Shown piece by piece: positions 56,481-64,000 of a DNA stretch of 64,000 nt (position 1 is its first letter; every line of letters begins with the position of its first letter). The notes beneath the pieces are model-generated. The model was not told where the DNA came from, did no database searches, and was given only the letters and a program-made list of their open reading frames with translations. This DNA comes from Mactra quadrangularis. Taxonomy: Eukaryota > Mollusca > Bivalvia > Venerida > Mactridae. The stretch covers positions 2,961,258 to 3,025,257 of the forward strand of contig CM046307.1 of assembly GCA_025267735.1 (NCBI GenBank). Reading direction: 5' to 3'. The position numbers were made by a program, and so were the translations under genes.

Positions 56481-57603
56481 TGAACTTAATTGATCGACAG
56501 TTTACTATTAAAAGGCTCCTGCTACCGTCGGTTCACTGCTCTTGCTACTTATTACGCTAATTCTACATACTCTTCGACTTCTTGCGCTGGTGGTGTTTCG
56601 TTTTCTTGAACTTTTTTCATTATTGTTTCTACTCATCATATGGTATTTCTACTACAATTGCTACAACTTATTCTGATATCAATATACTTTACCTTATGCG
56701 TTGAGCAAGCTCGTTCAGATCGGTCATGCATTACTCTGTAGCAATTCTCTTTCTCTCGCCAATGTTTTAAGCAACTAAGTTGACATTCATTGGCAGATGT
56801 ATAAGTTTAAATGTTAGAAGCTTGAGATCTAAGCCTCTCCAGTTATTGAGTTAACCGCTTTGATATGAGAAACAATTGTCTAAAAGGTAGGGTTGTATAT
56901 GCCATAAAAAGCAAACCAGAACGGTTATGTCTGGAATGCAAGTAAAATGTATTATGATGTTTGATTTTTAATTGACGAAAACATGTTGACCACACTTGTT
57001 CGAGACTTGGTATTGTCTTCGACAAGCGGCAATTAGTCGAGCGCGAAGTTATTGTTGACAAAGAGTAAAGATCATAGTTTTACTATTCTGTTTTAGATTC
57101 CCTCCAGCTTTACAATATGTTGGTGGTTATCTTTACCTTTTCGAACACACGCCAAAATAAATACAGTATAATCTCTCTACCACAGTCAACAGGGGGCCAT
57201 GACTAAAGTGGCTGTTGTAGAAAGGTGGCTGTTGCTGGGAGGGGTATTTTAACAGTTGATTTCCATGGTGTATACATATAAAGTGGTATTACTTTTATAA
57301 TGCGCTATGTCTTTAAAAATCTTATCAGTTGTACATATGTGACGTCGTCAGCAGAAATCCGTACAACTGCGGCGAAACGTCATTTTAAGAAAAACGTGTT
57401 TAAAATGTGACGTTGAAAAATGTCAATCGTTTGTAAATAAAATCATTAAACATATCTTATTTTCGTGACATAACATGATAATGTAGAAGAATCTATTAAT
57501 CTGTCACCAGTTTGACCAACAGCAAATTATATGAAAATACTTTGCTCAGCAGTTTAAATAATAAACTACAAATCATAAGAAATATTATATTTTGGTTGTT
57601 TGT
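56481..57603. other. Non-coding stretch with repeat debris
   Basis: GTGGCTGTTGTAGAAAGGTG and the nearby GTGGCTGTTGCTGGGAGGGG (57210-57245) form a short internal repeat. CTGCGGCGAAACGTCATT (57370) recalls Penelope 3' tails, weakly. No gene supported. Confidence 0.4.
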
Positions 57604-57903
57604 TTTTGTTGGGTTTAACGATGTAGTAACACAATGGTCATATAACAGCGGTCAGTCAACCAACCTACTCGCTCCTCCTGGTAAGGCTAATCTCTGGATT
57701 AAGCTGTTAACCAACTACTAAGTACATATTCTGGTCAGTGACTGTCACCTGCTATTAATAGTTAAAACTCATTGGTAAGAGGTAGAATAGCCGTAGAAAT
57801 AATTTCATGACCAAGCTCCACAAAAGTTTGCCTCGTCTGTGAACCGAACCCATGACCCTTCGGTCAATAGACTTGCGTGTTACCAATTGAGCTTAATGGG
57901 CGG
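57604..57903 (-). mobile_element. tRNA-derived SINE, family D
   Basis: Minus copy with head at 57903 (GCCGCCCATTAAGCTCAATT), B-box GGGTTCGGTTC, and the body block TCAGTCACTGACC in altered form. The tail has TATGACC and TGTGTTAC, with the stem weakened by substitutions. An older copy. Confidence 0.85.
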
Positions 57904-57959
57904 CATGAAATATTATATTTACATTAAAAACTTTATACAGTATGTTAATACAGTTTGTT

Positions 57960-58155
57960 TGTAGGGTTTTTTCTAGGTTGGTTCTATATACTTTAAGATC
58001 ATATGCTATACTTAACTTTTTGAAAGAAATAAATGTTTATAATAAGATATAGAGCTTTACATCATAAATATCGTTTGAATTAATAGTATCATTAATTGCT
58101 TACGGCGCGATATGACCTTTCTGTGTTGGTGCGCCGTAAAACCCAAACAAACACC
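57960..58155 (+). mobile_element. LINE 3' end, copy 1
   Basis: Shares TTAACTTTTTGAA, TAGTATCATTAATTGCTTAC and the terminal hairpin with copy 2. The hairpin stem TTACGGCGC/GCGCCGTAA (58100-58108 / 58131-58139) is a perfect 9 bp around GATATGACCTTTCTGTGTTG. Confidence 0.75.
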
Positions 58156-58244
58156 GAAGAAATGTGAGATTTTTGGAGTATGTTGTGAAGGAAATGATAA
58201 GAAACACATTTTAAAAGAAAGTGATAAAATACTTATATATCTGC

Positions 58245-58610
58245 ATATTCTCTCAAGATTGATTTAAGAATTGGTCATACCAGATTAACACATTCATACC
58301 TTCTCAAAAGAGAAGAAGCACCTAAATATATACCCTGTGACGAACATTTCAATGTGAAACACGTTCTCCGTGACTGTCAGGACCTTCAAGACATCCGTGA
58401 CAAACATTTTAAGTAAACTCACTTAAAGAACTTTTTGAGTCTGTACCACCATATGCTGTACTTAACTTTTTGAAGGAAATAAATGTATACAATAAGATTT
58501 AAAGCATTACATCATTAGTTTCTTTTGAATTGATAGTATCATTGATTGCTTTCGGCGCGATATGACCTTTTTGTGTTGGTGCGCCGTAAAACCCAAACAA
58601 ACTAACTATT
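58245..58610 (+). mobile_element. LINE 3' end, copy 2 (C-terminal codons retained)
   Basis: 58270-58413 encodes GHTRLTHSYLLKREEAP, then YIPCDEHFNVKHVLRDC, the Cys/His-containing C-terminal end typical of I/Jockey-group non-LTR proteins. It is followed by a 3' UTR and the CGGCGC/GCGCCG tail hairpin. Confidence 0.8.
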
Positions 58611-58739
58611 GGTTTCACTATTTGTTGCTTTGTTAATTAAATGCAATTATTTTACCTTTTTGATATATTAATTAAATTAAGTCATGTTTTTTGTTTGCTT
58701 TTCGATGTTTATTTAGTTTATAGTTTCTGTGTATTTCAG

Positions 58740-58934
58740 GAAAGCAGACATTCTATCTGGCCGATGAAGGTCAGTCACCAGGGAAAGTAGCTAATTCTGT
58801 AGTAAGCTATGTACATCATTACCTGCAACACTATGGGTTAGGGGAAGAAACCGCATCATTGTACTTTGACAACTGTGCTGGACAGAATAAAAATAACACT
58901 GTTCTTCAGTATGCTATGTGGAGAGTTTTAATAG
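58740..58934 (+). CDS. Exon of a DDE-like 'DNCAGQNKNN' family protein
   Basis: A good acceptor (TCTGTGTATTTCAG) and a donor (G|GTAACA at 58935) bound an intact 195-nt exon. It encodes KQTFYLADEGQSPGKVANS, then VHHYLQHYGLGEETASLYF, DNCAGQNKNNTVLQYAMWRV. The DEG and DNCAGQNKNN segments recur in a large repetitive family of invertebrate proteins (I believe Pfam DUF7869, often with DDE-like acidic residues). The exon itself is unbroken. The neighbouring exon (59305-59379) continues the same family. I cannot tell whether a full gene exists, because no start or end exon was found. Confidence 0.7.
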
Positions 58935-59304
58935 GTAACACTAAATATTGTTTAAGTTATCAGAAGTAAGTCATTGTATGTGTTGATTGGACGAGAGATT
59001 TAGGTTAAAGATGGAGCCAATTATTTTATTTTTGATATAATTTATGTATTAAGAATATCAGACATCATTATTACACCTTCAGTTTATTTTGTATTACCTT
59101 CTTATAACAAATATTCATGGATTTCAAGTTATATGCAGTATTACTAAAGTAAATAATTTTTTATTGGATTCTAAAATTCATGAACTTCCTGCTAATGCAA
59201 TGCATGAAATTAAATATCAAACAAATATAAATGATTTCATTGTAATTGAAACTTATGATGTATTATTTTTTTCTACTTTTTTCCGGTTTACATGTAATGA
59301 TTCA

Positions 59305-59379
59305 CTATGGACTCATGATTGCTGGACATACTAAATTTGCCCCAGACTGGCATTTTGGAATATGGAAGGCAAAATGGAG
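59305..59379 (+). CDS. Next exon of the 'DNCAGQNKNN' family protein (partial)
   Basis: MIAGHTKFAPDWHFGIWKAK, ending AG|GTAACT at 59380, is the segment that follows the previous exon in this family (normally ...MIAGHTKF.PD..FG). No clean acceptor AG precedes it within the AT-rich TTACATGTAATGATTCAC stretch, so the left boundary is uncertain and the exon may be decayed. Confidence 0.55.
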
Positions 59380-59690
59380 GTAACTAGTCAGTGTTATATT
59401 TTACTTTTCTCAAAAACTTGCTGAGGGGGCTAGCTGAACCATTTACGTACCCACAGTACCTTTCAGTTCCCCCAACATTTATCATCTTAATTTTTACCAA
59501 TTTTGTTTTCATGAATCTTCTTTTTACAATATTAACCTTGATTTTTCCCTTTTTAAAATGAACATTTTACTTTTGCATTACAGAACTTAAACTTTGAAAC
59601 ATTGACTAGGTATATCAATTAGTCAGATAACAACCAACCAACCAAACTTTCAAATAATGATTTTTTATGCAAGCTTGGGTTTAATATTTC
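59380..59690. other. Intron-like or intergenic sequence
   Basis: No recognisable exon; T-rich with short CCAACC repeats near 59635. Confidence 0.4.
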
Positions 59691-59699
59691 TGATTCGGA

Positions 59700-59985
59700 C
59701 TTGCTCGGCAGAACATGGTTCTCGTTGTAAACAGGAAAGGTTTCAACAGTGTTGTTGTACAGTTCATATTTAATGTTTTTGATGAGATTGTAGATGTGGT
59801 TGCCAGATGGCCTGGCAGTACACATGATTCAAGGATTATGATGCAACCATCTGTACCCCAGATATTTGGAACTGGTTTAGGTAATTATCATCTCTTATGA
59901 GATAGTGGTTATGCGTGTAGGCGCTGGCTTCTTACTCCCTATGGAAACCCTACACCAGGATCCCAGATTCGGTACAACAGGCACT
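59700..59985 (+). pseudogene. Harbinger (HARBI1-type) transposase fragment
   Basis: The frame gives VNRKGFNSVVVQFIFNVF, VVARWPGSTHDSRI (about 59800-59840), and, after a TGA where Gly is expected (59898), [17 protein letters not shown] and RYNRHSF. WPGSTHDSRI and GDSGY..R..L.TPY..P with RYN are signatures of the PIF/Harbinger DDE transposase. The fragment lacks its N-terminal and C-terminal parts and carries a stop, so it is inactive. Confidence 0.8.
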
Positions 59986-60426
59986 CCTTTATAATCTATT
60001 TCAACATCTGTTCTAAATAGTCCGTTATGACTATCAATAGCATGAATAAAGTAGACGGTAACATAGCTGATGGCGACATTATTAAATCTTAGGCTCATAT
60101 GCCGAAGATACGTTTTTTTTGAGATTGTTGGAAATCCACTGGAGAACATTACAGGTATGAATGAGTTTTGAGAAGTTCATTATGAATTTGAAAACTCAAA
60201 TGATCAATGTCAGTGCAAGATAAAACATGCACTGTACTGTGTGTATTAAGTATTCGTTTACTAACAACTTTCAGAGTGAACTGTCAGGAGCATTAAAGGT
60301 ATCTCTTATTTCTAGTCTACAACAACATCCTCAGTAATACCATTTTTTTGTGAAGTACATCTGGTTATAAATCATTTATATAAATTCAGGTGACATTTCT
60401 GGTGTCAGAAGAACACAAGTATGGCT

Positions 60427-60471
60427 TAGTTAGGTTTTGTTTTACGCGTAGCAACACATTATATAGGTCAT
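60427..60471 (-). mobile_element. Family D SINE tail fragment
   Basis: On the minus strand it reads GACCTATATAATGTGTTGCT then ACGCGTAAAACAAAACC, the family D terminal segment. It is cut off exactly where element X begins at 60472. Confidence 0.65.
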
Positions 60472-60872
60472 GTTGCAATCTGATTAAAACCCGATCTAAA
60501 TTTTTTTCGCTCGCATACTCGATAATTTAGATCTGGCCTTTTCCAAACGAAGGTCCCGTTCAGGCGACCTTTTCTCATCATAATATTCATGACGTAATTT
60601 ATATGATACGTAACTTGTTTACATCGTCTACGTCACGCAATTTGAAATGAGCCGCCAAATCGCAGACTGAATATTACCACGGTTAAATTAGCAAGCAAAA
60701 CTTGGGCTAAAAATAGAAATTACGTAATCAAAATGTGAGTAATAGTGTTTTCGTCTAGGTGAAAGCTACGCATTGATTGGTCGACACAAATTTCATCTCG
60801 ACGTGACCCTGGATTGAGAAAGTAGAGATCCTGTACGACAACGCTCTACAGGATATCTGTTTACGGAGATTG
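60472..60872 (+). mobile_element. Element X, full-length plus copy
   Basis: 401 bp from GTTGCAATCTGATTAAAACC to TACGGAGATTG. A 5' hairpin AGATCTAAATT...AATTTAGATCT (about 60497-60538) and a 3' hairpin GATCCTGTA...TACAGGATATC (about 60827-60857) flank a non-coding interior with ATCGTCTACGTCACGCAATT. Ends are not inverted repeats of each other. Confidence 0.8.
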
Positions 60873-60989
60873 ATCTTCTGTAAGCCAAAGACCACTTAAA
60901 ATATCAAGCTTTTTAGTTAGTTTTACTTTCTGTGACCTTGTTTACTGTTTTGCTTCATTTTCTGTTGTTCCTTTTCCTAAGTAGTTCAA

Positions 60990-62100
60990 GTTTGTTTGTT
61001 TGGGCTTTAGGGCGCACCAACACAAAAAGGTCATATCGCGCCGAATGCAATCAATGATACTATTAATTCAAACGATATTAATGATGTAATGCTCTATATC
61101 TTATTACATACATTTATTTCCTTCAAAAAGTTAAGTATCGCATATGATGGTACAGACTAAAAAAGTTCTTTAATTGAGTTAACTTTAAAATGTTTGTCAC
61201 GGATGTCTTTTAGATCCTGACAGTCAAGGAGAACGTGTGTGACATTGAATATTGCTCGTCACGGGGTATACATTTAGGTGCTTCCTCTCTTTTGAGAAGG
61301 TATGAATGTGTTAATCCGGTATGATCAATTCAACATCGCGAAATCACTATTTGATCTCGGCGATTAGAAAATAAAATTGACGAAAATGAATCAAGGGCTG
61401 GCTTTATGTCATGTAACTTATTAAAAATTGCATTGTTCCACATTGTTTGCCATTTTGACTTAATTAACGTGTTTATTGAACATTTGACGTCACAATTTGG
61501 TAATTTGATATCTACTGGTTGAAGGTTTAAAGATTCTTTAGCTAAAATATCAACTTTTTATTTCATTGTATACCAATATGGCTTGGTATCCAGCAGAGGG
61601 GTACTATTTTACATTTTAAAATTTCATGTAATTGTAGTTCGATACTTTTAATAAGAATATTGTTTCAAGTACGATTTTTTATGGCCAATAATACAGATAG
61701 AGAATCTGAAAAAATGGTAAAATTGTTATCAATTCTATTTGACATGTATGTTAAAGCAAGATCTATTGCTTTGACTTCAGCTGTAAATATGGATGCCTGG
61801 TCAGGCAGTCGCATTCTTGCAACATGACAATTTCCATAATAGAGCGCAGCCAACTTTGTTACCATCTTTAGAGCCGTCAGTAAATAAATGTGTACAATCT
61901 TAATATTTTTCTAAGATGTTTACGAATTCCGATTTGAAGGCCTCTGGGCTAGTAAAAGATTTACGAAAGTTAGACAAGTCAATATTACGTAACGTTTGGT
62001 ATGTTGAAGGTCCAAGGAGGGACATTTTCGTTCAAGTTTACTTTCATAAAGTTTCTTTTGTCTGTCCCTGAAAGATGACATAACAGATAGTGCGTTAATT
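60990..62100 (-). mobile_element. RNase H-bearing LINE, 3' portion
   Basis: Minus strand. An RNase H domain with FTDGSKDGN (about 61885), IFTAEVKAIDLAL (about 61785) and FTIFSDSLSVLLAI (about 61690) supplies the usual D, E, D catalytic residues. It is followed by the C-terminal segment with THSYLLKREE (about 61280), and a 3' end with the same GGCGC hairpin as the copies at 58.1 and 58.6 kb. A frameshift near 61850 separates the first and second RNase H motifs. The 5' part is missing at the repeat array. RNase H placement suggests the I/Nimb group (inference). Confidence 0.8.
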
Positions 62101-62119
62101 CTAGCATCATTGAGGATTG

Positions 62120-64000
62120 CTTCTTTTTATACGCCCGTTTTGAAAAAACGGTCGTATTATGTTATGCTGTTGTCCGTCTGTCCGTCTGTCCGTCCGTGGA
62201 CAATTGCTTGTCCGGATGATAACTCAAGAAAGGATGAACCTAGGTTCCTCAAATTTTATGTGTTGATAGCCCTTGGGTGGAGGAGGTTCCCTATTGATTT
62301 TGAGACCCCAGGGTTAAAGGTCAAGGTCACTGGGACTTAAAATAGGTAAAACTTGTCCGGACAATATCTGAACCACCAATGTACCTAAGTTCACCAAATT
62401 TAATGTAAGAGTAGCCCATGTGTCAAAGATGTTCCCTATCGGTTTTGGGGCCCCTGCGTCAAAGGTCAAGGTCACAGTGGCATCATATGGGAAAAAAACT
62501 TGTCCTGACAATAACTTAACAACCAATCTACCTAGGATCACCAAATTTTATGTGAGAGAAGCCCATGTGTCAAGGATGTTCCCAATCGGTTTTGGGGCCC
62601 CTGGGTCAAAGGTCAAGGTCACAGGGACATCAAATTGAAAAACCTTGTCCGGACCATAACTCAACAACGCCTGTACCTAGGTTCACCAAATTTTATGTAA
62701 GAGTAGCCCATGTGTCAAAGATGCGCCCTATAGGTTTATGGGGCCCCAGGTTCAAAGGTCAAGGTCACAGGGGCATTATATGGAAAAACTTTGTCCGGAC
62801 AATAAATGAAACACCAATGTACCTAGGTTCACCAAATTTCATGTGAGAGTAGCCCATGTGTCAAGGATATGCACTATTGATTTTGGGGCCCCTGGGTCAA
62901 AGGTCAAGGTTACAGTGGCATCATATTGAAAAACATTGTCCGGGTAATAACTCACTAATGACTGTACCTAGGTTCACCAACTTTCATGTGAGAGTAGCCC
63001 ATGTGTCAAGGATGTACCTTATCAGTTTTGGGAAAACAGGGTTAAATTTAAATCTTAAACCAGAAGATATCAAATTACCAAGCTGTGACTTCAAATGTTC
63101 TATCAATATGTTTATAAAGTCAAAATGGCAAACAATGAAACACTTGTCCAGACAATAACTGAACCACCAATGTACCTAGGTTCTCCAAATTTTATGTGAG
63201 GGTAGCCCTTGGGTAAAGGTTATGCCCTATTGGTTTTGGGGCTCCTGGGTCAAAGGTCAAGGTCACAGGGGCATCATATTGAAAAACCTTGTTTGGACAA
63301 TTACTCATCAACGACTGTACCTAGGTTCACAAAATTTTATGTGAATGTAGCCCTTGTGCCAAGGATGTTCCCAATAGGTTTTGGGGCCCCAGACCCAAAG
63401 GTCAAGGTCACAGAGGCATCATATGGAAAAACCTTGTCCAGACAATAACTGAACAACCAATGTACCTAGGTTTACTAAATTTTACGTGAGAGTAGCGGAA
63501 GTGTCAAGGTTATGCTCTATTGGTTTTGGGGCCCCTGGGTCAAAGGTCAAGGTCACAGGGGCATCATATTGAAAAACATTGTCCGGGTAATTACTCAACA
63601 ATGACTGTACCTAGGTTCACCAAATTTCATGTGAGAGTAGCCCATGTGTCAAGGATGTGCCTTATCAGTTTTTGGGAAACAGGGTCAAGTTTAAACCTTC
63701 AACCAGAAGATATCAAATTACCAAGCAGTGACTTCAAATGTTCAATCAATATGTTAACAAAGTCAAAATGGCAAACCATGGAAATAATGCTATATTTAAT
63801 AAGTAACATGAATTTAGTTCACCAAATTTTATGTGAGGGTAGCCCATGTGTCAAGGATGTTCCCAATTGGTTTTGGGTCAAAACTCGGTCAAAGATTGAG
63901 GTCACAGGGGCATCATGTGGACAATCCTTGTCCAGACAATAACTTAATATGTAATGTGTTGATAGCTCTTTGGTATTGGATGTTCTCTTTTGATTTGGAG
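62120..64000 (+). repeat. Tandem array, about 146-bp unit, with higher-order structure
   Basis: Units contain ATAACTNAACNACC, GTACCTAGGTTCACCAAATT, GTAGCCCATGTGTCAAGGAT, GGTTTTGGGGCCCCTGGGTC and AAAGGTCAAGGTCACAG. AGGTCAAGGTCA starts at 62318, 62463, 62610, 62756, 63254, 63399 and 63544, with a variant at 62901. A longer insert (GAAGATATCAAATTACCAAG ... AAGTCAAAATGGCAAAC) recurs at about 63064 and 63708, showing an approximately 645-bp higher-order repeat. Open frames such as LGPLGQRSRSQGH are translations of the repeat, not genes. The array runs off the window end. Confidence 0.9.

Noticed and set aside
62420..63942. Repeated peptides such as LGPLGQRSRSQGH and FTKFYVRVAHVS
   Set aside because: They follow the 146-bp array and change with the repeat period; spurious gene calls of this kind are expected from such arrays.

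Overview
This is an AT-rich, gene-poor stretch of animal nuclear DNA. Everything recognisable is eukaryotic: exons bounded by GT/AG splice sites, tRNA-derived SINEs, non-LTR, Penelope, hAT and Harbinger remnants, and many foldback or TIR elements. The SINE tails, the roughly 146-bp array at the right end, and the nuclease and DDE relics resemble mollusc (probably bivalve) genomes. That assignment is by recognition, not by search. No bacterial operon, CRISPR array, rRNA gene or intact tRNA gene was seen.

Layout. (1) 0.2-15.4 kb holds two copies of one segment (A1 about 205-8440, A2 about 12935-15375). A1 is inflated by a Penelope relic, a GGCC-rich inverted/tandem repeat element, a long palindrome and a foldback element carrying three TGACGTCA sites at exact 22-bp steps. 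(2) 15.4-29 kb is mostly non-coding, with SINEs, a TTAA-flanked MITE and a hexanucleotide microsatellite. Its one convincing host-gene piece is the first coding exon of a rhodopsin-type GPCR on the minus strand (20695-20866). (3) 29.4-33.4 kb is a multi-exon hAT-transposase-derived gene on the minus strand, with good splice sites but several frameshifts and stops. (4) 34.3-49.9 kb is a second duplicated pair (B1 about 34325-41000, B2 about 45775-49850). B1 carries a 2.24-kb element whose long inverted ends are built of 82-bp tandem repeats, and B2 preserves the empty target site. (5) 50.2-60.2 kb is a graveyard of mobile-element coding sequence: a MADF-domain exon behind a motif-dense CpG-rich region, a decayed gene with a YqaJ-like PD-(D/E)XK nuclease split by a hAti insertion, an exon pair of a DDE-like 'DNCAGQNKNN' family, and a Harbinger transposase fragment. 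(6) 58-64 kb has 3' ends of an RNase H-bearing LINE and then an array in which each unit contains an AGGTCAAGGTCA nuclear-receptor-type motif.

How the parts relate. Three SINE families and the LINE share a 3' terminal stem-loop whose loop is conserved while its stem changes in a base-paired way. This suggests the LINE enzyme mobilised the SINEs. Several nested insertions can be ordered from paralogous empty sites. Most coding relics are broken, so the region looks like a transposon-rich intergenic or intronic domain around part of a GPCR gene rather than a functional gene cluster.
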